Shown here: in pieces, positions 22,391 through 31,841 of the stretch
Numbering within the stretch: position 1 is the stretch's first letter
Layout of the letters: every line of letters begins with the position of its first letter
Origin: Symsagittifera roscoffensis
Taxonomy: Eukaryota; Xenacoelomorpha; Acoela; Convolutidae
DNA length: 64,000 bases
Assembly: GCF_963678635.1 (NCBI RefSeq)
Contig: NC_087066.1
Span: 68,087,477 to 68,151,476 of the forward strand
Reading direction: 5' to 3'
Notes under the pieces: model-generated
The model's database searches: none
Seen by the model: the letters and a program-made list of their open reading frames with translations, nothing else
What the model was told of the DNA's origin: nothing
Made by a program: the position numbers and the translations under genes

Positions 22391-23106
22391 CGTGGGCTAA
22401 AAAAATTATTATTTTGAGACTGAAAAGCAGTTGTATGTGGTTGTTCTATAATTTGTTCATATGTATTTTCATCTAGTGAATTGTGTGTCATTATATGTTG
22501 AATGGGACTTTGTGATATGGTTGGTCTGAAATTTGGAGTATGTGTTATTGCTAAATTTCGAAAATTTCGTGGGACTAGTGATAATGGATGGTTATGTGGT
22601 AGGGGTGGTAACTGTGGTGCTGTAGGCGTAATGTCTACATTGTTATGTTCTTCGTCGTATGTGTTCTGTCTTGTTGCTATTTTTGTGTTGTATTCTTTTG
22701 TTTGTGCGTCTAAAAGAATGTTATTTATTGATGATGAAAAAATTCCAAAAAATCCTGCAAATAATATGCGTGCTACACTTGCTTGTCTATTTACTTGTGT
22801 GTGTATAGCGCATGTATTATAGATTCCTTTTAAGAGTGAGAAAAGAAATCCTATAAAGTTAAACATTGCGTATAAATTAGTTAATTTTTCTAAGATGTAA
22901 TAGGGCCATCCTAGAAAATCGAGAATTTCATTTTTTAGTGTAACAAAGCTAAAAATATTTATAGGTGAGATATCTTGTGGTCGGTATTTTTCACCGTTTA
23001 GATAAATATAGTCTTTAATGTCTTTAAAATATCCGCTATAATCTTGTGTATAAATGTCTGCAAATCCTGCTGTTTCGGCAAGTTTGCGTAAATTTTGGTC
23101 AATTGA
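22387..23106 (-). pseudogene. Env-like glycoprotein, membrane anchor and tail
   Basis: In the same frame as the ectodomain at 23107-24993, separated only by TAA (23107-23109). The first 80 or so codons are open without an ATG. Then comes a hydrophobic segment at about codon 710 of the whole ORF (FNFIGFLFSLLKGIY) and a second about 30 residues later (ILFAGFFGIFSSS). These are the expected membrane anchor of a class-type viral glycoprotein. The tail of about 105 residues is Pro/Asn/His-rich and contains PTAP followed by PPLP, which resembles a retroviral late-domain motif. Loss of the anchor in this copy would yield a soluble ectodomain. Confidence 0.65.
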
Positions 23107-24993
23107 TTATCTTTGTATCGTGTCCATTTGTGTTAATAATTCTTGGAATTGTTGTGTTCTAATGTGATGTTGTATATCAGATTTTGTATATATTCCAATT
23201 GATTGTAAGTCAATATTTGGGTTTCGAACAATAGCTCTAATGCTTTCAGGTGAAAATTTTTTGAGTGATTGCATTAATGTGGGATATGGGGTAAGAAGGT
23301 AATATTTATCTTCATCAGGGTTCAGTTGTACTACATTGTGGCTATTTTCTGATCCACATGGGACTGCAGTATCCCAGAAATAGGTTCGTCTTGAAAGTGT
23401 GTCAACGAAGTGTACTTTATTCTTATAAAAGATAGGGATTCTTTTATAGCATCGTTTATCTTCAAAAACAGATAGTGGTGATACTTTTTTGGTACAGGTA
23501 TAAAACCATAAAATGTTTCCTTCATAGTCTAAAAAATTTGATCTATTGCCTGATAATAAATATCCTGCGTAGGGTATTTTTAATACTGCTAATGCAAGTG
23601 ATTGTAGGATTTGTGTTCTTTCTAATTCGCATAGTTGGTGAAGTGTTTCTAATTCAGAGAGTGACATTTCTTGAAAAATTTGGCTAATTGTGTAGTCTAA
23701 TTTCATATCTAAGTGAATATCATAGTGGATATTACCGAAATATGTACTATTCATTAGTGATAGTTCTTGTAAACGTGTGCTTGTAGTGTCATGGGGCTTT
23801 AGATGTCCACCGGGTTGACCTTTACTTTTTTGAAAGTTAACTGGTATATATGATGTTCCTTCGTTTGGAGGATGACCTGTGGCATATGGGTCTATTTTTA
23901 TTTTTCCAGTGGTCATGTCGAATCCTTTTTCGTATTCAACTAATATCTCGGAGTATTGTGTTTTGTGAAGTGGATTTCTGTATTTACATGCAAGTTCTAT
24001 TTGAAAACGTGTCAATTTATTTTCTATATTGTGTATGTTCCTAAAATTAGAACTTTGTCTTCGTGATGGGTTTACTTGTTCATATGGAATGGACTGTATA
24101 AAATATTTTTCGTGAAATTTTATCATACGAGCGTGTATTTTTGCTACTTGAAATGTTGTACATGTGTCTTCGGGGAACCAAACAATTGTTGCTTGTGTTC
24201 GTGTTGTAGGGTCACAATAGCCTTGATCGTTTTTACAAGGTAATCTAATTCCTTGATAGATCATTGTGTTGTCTGATAAATCGCGTGTGAGTTGTATTTT
24301 TTCGAGTTGTATTTTCCAATCGAAAAACATGATTTCTTGATATCCTTTATTTTTTGTGTCTGCTTTGCAGTTTGATGGGTCATTTATACCAATGTGTGGT
24401 ATCCAGTGCTTATCGTGTATATCATAAGTTAATCTTCCGTGTGCGCCGTTGTATGGGTATTTTTCATCTAATTTTATATGTCCTTGATATCTTTCAAGTT
24501 CTGCTTGATGTACAGAATCTGAAAAAACTTGGAAATATACTAAATTTCTATCTGTGTTTTTATTTTTTGTGATATTTAGTCTGAGTAACTCGTTTTTACA
24601 ATCTTCGGGATTGAGATGTAGAAGTCGTTCGATATTACTTTGGTAGAATGATTCGTGGTCAAGTCGGTTTTTATTTCCATTTGAGACTTGTGAACAATGT
24701 ACTTTCTTTTCAGAAAATGTTGCTGTGAATTTATATCCTATAAATGTTGTTGCTCGGGCTTTTGAATAAAGTGTCGCTATTACATTTGTTGTTTCTATGG
24801 CTTGTGGTTCTGTTTCGCATTGTGATACTTGATTTATTGCATATTTGTGTAGTGTTTTTTGTTCGTTTTCGTCACAATCGTAATGTGTTACTAATAAATC
24901 TTGGGGTCCTGTGCGGGGGGAAGGGTTTATGTTTTGATTGGAGATTACTAGAAAAAAGAGTTGGAGAAAAATCAATATTTTTAGAATATACAT
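23107..24993 (-). CDS. Env-like glycoprotein, ectodomain
   Basis: 628 codons. Residues 1-18 are a signal peptide (basic MYILK, then IFLQLFFLV). The ectodomain has about 20 cysteines and N-glycosylation sequons such as NIT, NST and NRS. Near the N-terminus a HYDC motif is followed about 24 residues later by VSQCETEP, and then by paired cysteines. I know this spacing from glycoproteins of chuvirus-like and related invertebrate viruses and the retroelements that captured them; the link is tentative and rests on motif memory only. No clear furin site is visible. The ATG lies 13 bases inside the end of the upstream ATG-less ORF. Env would mediate envelope-borne spread. Confidence 0.7.
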   Translation of the reverse strand: MYILKILIFLQLFFLVISNQNINPSPRTGPQDLLVTHYDCDENEQKTLHKYAINQVSQCETEPQAIETTNVIATLYSKARATTFIGYKFTATFSEKKVHCSQVSNGNKNRLDHESFYQSNIERLLHLNPEDCKNELLRLNITKNKNTDRNLVYFQVFSDSVHQAELERYQGHIKLDEKYPYNGAHGRLTYDIHDKHWIPHIGINDPSNCKADTKNKGYQEIMFFDWKIQLEKIQLTRDLSDNTMIYQGIRLPCKNDQGYCDPTTRTQATIVWFPEDTCTTFQVAKIHARMIKFHEKYFIQSIPYEQVNPSRRQSSNFRNIHNIENKLTRFQIELACKYRNPLHKTQYSEILVEYEKGFDMTTGKIKIDPYATGHPPNEGTSYIPVNFQKSKGQPGGHLKPHDTTSTRLQELSLMNSTYFGNIHYDIHLDMKLDYTISQIFQEMSLSELETLHQLCELERTQILQSLALAVLKIPYAGYLLSGNRSNFLDYEGNILWFYTCTKKVSPLSVFEDKRCYKRIPIFYKNKVHFVDTLSRRTYFWDTAVPCGSENSHNVVQLNPDEDKYYLLTPYPTLMQSLKKFSPESIRAIVRNPNIDLQSIGIYTKSDIQHHIRTQQFQELLTQMDTIQR

Positions 24994-26156
24994 GTGTATG
25001 ATAATCCTGAGTATGGGTTATAAAATGTGATGTAACCAATTGTCTTTTTGGTATATCTGTCGTATTTGTATATTACTTCAGTTGTTATAAATGGTGGTGG
25101 TAGGGATTGAGCTGCTATATTTGGTGGATTTAATGGATAGGGATGTTGAGTAATGTTGTTTAATTTAACCGTGATTTCAAATTTTAATTGTAGACTATTC
25201 TGTTGGAGTATTTGGATGTTATGAGCACGAATGTCTTCGTGAATGTCTTGTCTATATTGTAGTCTATTTAGTGCCCAGTTGTGGAGTCGGTTACTTTCTA
25301 GGTGTTGTCCAAATAATGGTGGAGGTGCTGTGAATGTATTCCAGTCTAGTCTTAAAGGAATATTTGTTGATGATTGTTCTCGATATCTAGCGTCGAGGTT
25401 ATTTGGGAAATTTAAGTTAAAAGGTGGTGGTGAAATCTGGCTTATTGATGGTGTTGATGGTAGTGATAATGTTTCTGGTAGTGATGAGGATGTTGTTGTA
25501 TCCGTAGAAATATCTATTGGATCATTGATTAAATTTGGTTCACCTTGTGTGAATGAATGTGTTGTCCAATATGGTAGTCGTGATGTTTGGTTTGTAGGGT
25601 TAAAGGGATTTTCACGTATTTATTCAGATGTTGGTGTTGAACCTAAGTAATCTGAGGGTAGGCTTGAGGTGCTACGTTGTGAAAGAAGCGTAGGGGTTTC
25701 TGGTAATATACCAATGGGGTTTTCTGGAGTACCTTGTGATGGGGATTGGGGTATATCAAAATGAACTCGGGGAGTTTGAAAATTTCTGTTTCGTCGAGGA
25801 TGTATAATTTGTCTATTTATTTCTACTGTATTTTGGTTTTGACTAGGATTTCGTATTCTACTTAATTCTTGTGGTAATGTTGGGTATAAGTTATATGTTG
25901 GTTCACTTAGAGGTGCTTGTCGTTGAACGGGTTCTAGTGGTTCTGATAAGCGAGCGTGTCGTTCTTCAAAGGTATATGGGTTATCTTGAAAGGAAATTCG
26001 TGTAGATGTTTGGGGGTTTTGGGTAGTTGAAGATGGTGTTGGGTTATCTTGGGATGATGTCGGTGAAGACTGACTGAGTGATTGTTGGTTAGCAATTTTT
26101 GATGGTTTTTTATTTATTCTTTTAGTGGAAAAATTTATGTTTATTATAGTATTCTT
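24981..26156 (-). pseudogene. ATG-less Ser/Pro/Gln-rich ORF upstream of env
   Basis: 391 codons open in one frame apart from a single TAA at 25620-25622. The stretch begins after a TAG at 26157-26159 and has no ATG in its first 178 codons, so simple ORF finding misses it. The N-terminal half is rich in Ser, Pro, Gln and Asn with basic RRNRN patches. The C-terminal half is more ordered (RLDWNTFTAPPP, a helical Gln/His segment, ITVKLNN, VIYKYDRYTKK). It overlaps the end of the 62-codon membrane ORF and runs 13 bases past the env ATG. Expression would need a +1 frameshift from the 62-codon ORF, splicing or non-ATG initiation. Function unknown. Confidence 0.55.
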
Positions 26157-26310
26157 CTAGAAAAAGAATTAGGAGGATTGTCGCTAGGGCGAATGTTATG
26201 ATTGCTTTCTTTATACATTTGCATATTGTCAAGATGAGGGATGATAGAAATGTTATAAAAATTACAAATAGTAAAAAAATATCTGTTCTACTAAAAATGG
26301 TTCGTATCAT
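26122..26310 (-). CDS. Two-pass membrane mini-protein (62 aa)
   Basis: Two hydrophobic helices (IFLLFVIFITFLSSLILTI and IITFALATILLILFL) joined by a short basic Cys loop (CKCIKK). Size and layout resemble small viral ion-channel-like proteins (viroporins). The start ATG overlaps the stop of the 76-codon ORF as ATGA at 26307-26310. The same region is open in another frame as the start of the ATG-less ORF. No homologue is known to me. It is probably genuine because it has the element's strand, overlap style and codon bias, but it is short. Confidence 0.5.
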   Translation of the reverse strand: MIRTIFSRTDIFLLFVIFITFLSSLILTICKCIKKAIITFALATILLILFLEEYYNKHKFFH

Positions 26311-26537
26311 TTAGATAAGTTTTGTGAATCGTACCTGTGGATATAGTCAATAGCTTTTGAAAGCTGGAGGTATAGTTCAAATATGGAATAGAAAATTAAA
26401 AAAATATTGCAAAAACTGATTAAGATTATTACAAAAGATTCAAAGGTATCAAAAAGAAATATGATGAAAGGTTTAAATATTGTGAAAAAGTTTGCGAGAA
26501 AATTTAGAATTATGGTAACTGGTCGAGAGAAGAGCAT
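26307..26537 (-). CDS. Hydrophobic mini-protein (76 aa)
   Basis: Almost wholly hydrophobic from residue 6 to about 60, rich in Phe, Ile and Leu, enough for two membrane segments. A polar C-terminus (AIDYIHRYDSQNLSK) follows. It ends in the ATGA overlap that starts the 62-codon ORF, so both could be translated from one message. AT-rich DNA easily gives Phe/Ile-rich frames, so this could be fortuitous; the ATGA coupling is the main argument for it. Confidence 0.45.
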   Translation of the reverse strand: MLFSRPVTIILNFLANFFTIFKPFIIFLFDTFESFVIILISFCNIFLIFYSIFELYLQLSKAIDYIHRYDSQNLSK

Positions 26538-27125
26538 TTAAGAAATGGCTTCTCGATCGAATATTTTTTGTTGTTTGAGGCAATTTTCAAGTGTGGTCGA
26601 ATTATTTATTGGTTTTTTGACAAGTGGGTCGAGTTTTGTGAAAAATTGTTGGGGGCAAATTTTATGGTGATCGGGAGGTCTTCTTTGTCTTTTTTTTCAT
26701 TTGTCAAATGATCTGGGGTATTTTTGAGAATTTTATACTTTAGGCTGATTAAAATGGTCGTTCTTTTAATTTAGGCTAATTTAACATATTTGTTTGGGGG
26801 GTATTTGAGGTCTGAGTTGGGGAAATATTGTTGATCTTTGGTTTATTAGATAAGGGAGGGTTATGATATTATGGTGATATTTATTTTAGTTGTCAAGTTG
26901 GAATGGTTTGCTTATTTTTGACCTGGAGTTCGCAAAGTTATAGTTATAGATATGCCTGGAGTTTAATATCGTTCTTCTAGTTGATCTGTGTTAGAGTTAG
27001 AGAAGGTGACGGATTGGATGAATCCTATTGGCTAATTATGAACTAGAATCGTTGCGTGTTTGTCAGCATGTTATTTTGAAAAATGAAAGTTCAAAATATT
27101 TCAGAGGTGCAAAAATTATTAATTT
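26538..27125 (-). other. Pol-to-accessory intergenic region
   Basis: 588 bases without an ORF above 60 codons. By analogy with errantiviruses a splice acceptor for the env-region mRNA could lie here, but I cannot single one out. Confidence 0.4.
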
Positions 27126-30100
27126 TTAAAGCTGTTTTTGAAATTCGACTTTCTTTAATTTTTTAGATTGTGGGATGAATGTTTTATAGTTTTTACGTGG
27201 TTGATTTCTAAGTCGTGATGACTCTCTATGTTCTGATTTGTCGATTTGTTCTTGGCGTATTATTTTTTCTGTCAATTGTCTATTTTTTCTTTCTTTTTGA
27301 GGTTTATTTTGATCTAGCTTTTTTGTATTGTTTTTTGTTGTAGTTGATTTTTTATTTTGATTTTCGAGATGAATGTCATGTTGTTCCTTTGTTTTATTTT
27401 CCGTATGTGGGTTATTTTGAATAACTTTTAAACCTGTGAAAGAATACAATTGAGTTAGTTCGCGTAGTGCGTATTCTTTTGGGTAATAAGGTAATAGGTT
27501 GTTTCGATGTTGAACAATTTCTTTTTGTTCTGAGTCGGTGATTTTATATGTGACATCAGTGGGTTTGGCAATTATTTGGTATGGTCCTTTACGAAGGGGT
27601 TGTAATTTTTTAGAAATTCCTTTTTGAGTGTTAAAATTGGGTATTAAAACAAATGTTCCAATTTTTAAATCGGAGGCTGGTGTAAAGCGTGAATTTATTT
27701 GTTCATTAATGTTTTGCCTTTGTAACAACTTTTTTGTTACTCTTTGGTAAATTTCATTGTGTTTTCTATCTCTGTTTAAAATCCATTCGGTGTGTGTACC
27801 GGAGGCTAATTTAAGAACTTGTGGGTGATGAAAATGATCTTCATCGTGTGTGTGTAAAGGTAAGTTATAACAAATTGAGTCTTTATTCGGTTGACAATAA
27901 CTTTGTGCATTTTTATGAGAGTTTGCTGTAAACATAATTGGTTTGCGTGGCTTTTGATTAAAAACCATTTCATTTGGTGACATTTCTAGAGTTGTCGTGA
28001 TTTGTGAATTATATGCTAAGGGAAATAGTTTTACATCTGCTGACCATTCGGTATATCTTGTATCATTTCCATTGATGATACATCTAAGATATTCTTGTAG
28101 TGAACGGTTCATACTTTCGACTAAGCCGTTTGTCCAAGGTGCGTGAGATGTACGTGGTTTGTGTTTGATGTTATATAGATGACATAGTGTGATGATTTCA
28201 TTATTTATGAATTCTGTACCGTTGTCTGTAACTAAAATTTCTGGTAGTCCGAATTTAGCTATCCAGTGTTCATAGAGTGTTGTGTAAGCGTAATAAGCGT
28301 TACAATGTGGTACTGGGTTAAGTGCTACATAATGTGTAAACGCGTCAACAATTACCATAATGTAGGAGTTTCCTTCGGATGAGGGTGAAATTGGTCCTTT
28401 TGTATCAAATGAAATACGGTGGTTAAAGTACAAACTTTGTCCTTTGAAATCTTGTTTTTGAGCTATTTGTTTTTGATTTGGATAAGGTTTATTTAGCTGA
28501 CATACTATACAATCATTGCATAGTACTTTTATCCAAATTGGTGCATTTGGAAAATAAAAGTTTTGTATGAAATTTGAATATGTTTTCTCTGATCCAGAGT
28601 GTCCTTTAAGTTTTTGTGTATGTGAAATATTAAAAGCTATAAGAATCATACTTAGAGGGAGACAGGGAACTGTAGATTCATTTAATTTGTATTCTAGAAG
28701 GTCTGTGTTTTCGTTAATTGTTGTATTATTGAATTTTCGAAAATATCGGAGGAGTGTTTTATTCCCTAAAATAGTTGTATCTGCCTTGACGGGTTTAGTT
28801 TTATATTTGTGCCATGATTTTAGTTGTCTAATTACTGGGTCAAGATTTTGATATTGTTTCAAAGTATTAATTGTAATTTTATCTGTTGGGGGGAGAAAAA
28901 TGTTTTCTATTTCTAATTTAGATAAAGGAATTGTATCAAGTGGGTCATGGAGGTCAAATACTTGATTTATTGTGTATTTTGAATCGTTTGTTTGTGGTCC
29001 TGATAAATTTATTTTATCAGTTAGGTTTTCTTTTTCAATTAATGGAAAAAGGTCTTTTTTATGCGGGTGTTGTTTTACTCTTTTTTGTTGGGTGTTATTT
29101 TTTATCCATTGTGAGTATGGAATTGGTTTGAAAGTTGATGTTCCAAGTAGATCAACTTCGTAGTGGTTATTTTGGCAATCTAAATAAAGTGGGAAGTGTT
29201 GTAAATTGTTTATTTGTGATTGTTCAACGTCAGTTTTTACTGCATATTTGCATTCTAGTCGGGGTGATGTTTCGTTTTCTGCAAGGTAGAATTTTATATT
29301 TTTGGGTATTTCTACTGTAGTTTTACGTGTAAGTAATTCAGGTGGTGTATTTCGACTTAATGTGTCTGGTAATGCAAGATTTTTTCCTGCTGTCCAAACT
29401 ATATGTAAGTTTGGGAATTTCATTAGAATTAGTTGAAATCTATAAACTCGATGATTTGGATTGGATTTTTGTGTAAAGAGAAAAATGATTGGTTTGTGAT
29501 CTGTAAATAGAACTGTTGGATGTTTTGATCCAAGTATCAGAAATTCATATTCTGTTAGTGTATATATTATGGCTGTACATTCTCTCATTAGAGTTAAGAG
29601 TCGTAGCTCTGCTTGAGTGAATAATCGAGAATTTGCTGATATAAGATTCATTTTGTTTGTGCCATTGTGTGATTGTAATAATGCTGCGCCGATGCCAAAA
29701 TTCGAAGCATCGCACATTGCATAGAATGGTTGATTTGGATCTGGAATTGTATTCGAAATTTGCTCAGTTAGGAGTTTTTTAATTTCTTCAAATCGTGCTT
29801 GATGTTCTGTGTTCCATTCAAAATTATTTTGTTGTCTAAGTATATTATAGAATGGTCTTAGGTATAATTGCATTTTGTAGACATATTTGCTTAAAAAGTT
29901 TAACATTCCAAGGAATTCTTGGATTTTCTTTTTGTTTGTTGGTGGCGTCAGTTTTTGAATAGCATCAATGCGTGACTTTAATGGAGTGATTGTTTTTCTT
30001 TCTATATTATGTCCTAAGAATTTAACTCGTTTTAAAAAGAAGTGTGATTTATCGGGGGCGGCCTTCAGATTTTCGTTCTGAAGTATTTTTTGATAGTTTT

Positions 30101-30611
30101 CTAAGACATTGAACATTTCTTCTTTTGTTTGTGATTGCATAAAAACATCGTCTAAATAAGTGATTGCGTTTTTCTTGAGTATTAGTGGTCTAAAAATTTT
30201 GCTCATAAAGGCTGAAAATGCTGCTGGTCCTATGGATATTCCATAGAATAGGCGGTTGAATTCATATTGCTGATTTCCAATAACAAATTGTGTTAAGCGT
30301 CGCGATTGTTCATCTAGTGGCATTTGATTATATGCACTATTCATATCTGCGGTTGTAAAGTATTTTCCGTTTATTTTTGTTAAAATAACTTGTATTGGTT
30401 CAATAGGCCAATTGCATTTTGATTCGTCTATTAATGAATTAAGGTATCTAGCGTCTAGAACTATTTTTAATGATTCTCCTTTTGCTAGGATGATAACAGG
30501 GTTGATAAATGTGTTACCTTTTGGTTGTTCTTCTTTGTTTACCGGTGAGATAATATTGTATTGTTCTAAAATATCGAGTAATCTGTTTATTTTATAATGT
30601 AAGTGAATTGG
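27126..30611 (-). pseudogene. pol: Pol: reverse transcriptase, RNase H, integrase
   Basis: Numbered from the ATG at 30344 (1072 codons), with 89 further open codons upstream that hold the RT N-terminus (SPVNKEEQPKGN, INPVIILAKG, LDARYLN). Motifs: TADMNSAYNQMPL, FYGISIGPAAFSAFM, YLDD at 63-66; RNase H CDAS (D212), E255, TDH (D282), D327; integrase zinc finger H575, H582, C612, C615; catalytic D647, D707, E743 with exactly 35 residues between the last two (DD35E). A GPY/F module (LRKGPYQI) and a long Lys/Gln-rich tail follow. It belongs to Ty3/Gypsy and makes and integrates the element's cDNA. An in-frame TGA at 30612-30614 cuts it from protease; otherwise it is intact and could retain active domains. 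Confidence 0.95.
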
Positions 30612-31841
30612 TCATGTAAGTATCATGTAAGTAAATTTACTTGCTCTTTGTTTTTTGAAAACTGCGTCAGGTTTTAATGGGAGATGTAATGATGAATTGA
30701 TTTTGCCAACATCAAATATGGATGTTGCATAGACTGATGAATATTTTATTAGCTGTTTGGCTAATTTATCAAATTCGTCTTGTGTTATTTGTGAATGTTG
30801 AAAGTTAAACATTGTTAAAAACTTCTGTTGAGTCTCTGTGTAGTTACTTATGTTGAATGTAGGTTTAAAAAATGGAGTTTTTGTGAAATAATCTGTATTT
30901 CTTTTTTCATTACTTATTATATTTTTTATTGATAATTCTTCATTAAGAATTGTGGATTGACAAATATCTAATAATTGGAGTATATTATTTACGCGGTATT
31001 CTTTTTCGTGTATTGGTGATATCGTAGCGTTGGTTTCGCAATAGCCTAAAAGTCCTAAAGGTAATGTTACTTGATAGGGTGTATTGTTGTATACATGTAG
31101 AGATATAATATCTGAATTCGAATTTTTCAAATATTTTATGGATGAGATTGTGATTTTGAAAAACTTATGGATAGGTTTGAATTCAAAGTCTGACATATAG
31201 AGTTGTTGTTTATTTTGTTTTTTATCATATTGGTGAACTTGTTTTATTGAAAAATTATATATGTTTCCTGATAGTGGTTTCAGGTGTTTTCTTTGTTGGT
31301 TATATATTGGATAAAATTTTGAAAAGAATGGTGGTTGTTTGTTTAATCTTTGGAAAAATGTTAGGGATGTGTCTTTTGTTTTTGTGTATTTATCTTTGAT
31401 TAGTATTTTACTGTTTAGGATGTTGATTGTTGGTATATATTTAGAGATAAATGGTATTCCTATGATATTGTGTTTAATATCAGTGATATGAAATATTTGT
31501 TTAAATGGTTTATTTAAAATTTTATTCTGCTCCATTGTTCTTGTGGTGAGAAGAAATAATTGAATTTTTCCATAGTTTACCAATGTTGATCCTTGTGCTG
31601 TTGCTAGTTTACTGGATGTTTCAAGGGGCGTTAGTTTTGGGTGTAGTGATTTTATCTCATTCCATGTGGGAATGTTTATTATGTTTGATTCTGCTCCTGA
31701 ATCAATTAAAAAATCAATTTCAAGATCTGGTGGTTGAAATTCTTTTATTCTTGGACTTTCTAAAAGAAATGGTATTGTCCAAATTTTTTCTTTAGGTTGT
31801 TTTTTTGTATGTTTTGATAGATGTGATTTGTATTCAAGCAT
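30612..31841 (-). CDS. pol: Pol: aspartic protease portion
   Basis: 409 codons. The active site is DSGA at residues 47-50 (IDSGAESNII), and the flap-like NIIGIPFIS lies near residue 140. About 240 residues of linker follow, ending in LPLKPDAVFKKQRAS, the conserved lead-in to RT. The frame is -1 relative to Gag and overlaps it by 82 bases, so the ATG at 31841 need not be used; translation probably enters by frameshift at 31799-31805. The TGA at 30612-30614 lies inside an 11-bp tandem duplication (30612-30633) at the protease-RT junction, suggesting a recent lesion. The protease would cut Gag and Pol. Confidence 0.85.
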   Translation of the reverse strand: MLEYKSHLSKHTKKQPKEKIWTIPFLLESPRIKEFQPPDLEIDFLIDSGAESNIINIPTWNEIKSLHPKLTPLETSSKLATAQGSTLVNYGKIQLFLLTTRTMEQNKILNKPFKQIFHITDIKHNIIGIPFISKYIPTINILNSKILIKDKYTKTKDTSLTFFQRLNKQPPFFSKFYPIYNQQRKHLKPLSGNIYNFSIKQVHQYDKKQNKQQLYMSDFEFKPIHKFFKITISSIKYLKNSNSDIISLHVYNNTPYQVTLPLGLLGYCETNATISPIHEKEYRVNNILQLLDICQSTILNEELSIKNIISNEKRNTDYFTKTPFFKPTFNISNYTETQQKFLTMFNFQHSQITQDEFDKLAKQLIKYSSVYATSIFDVGKINSSLHLPLKPDAVFKKQRASKFTYMILT

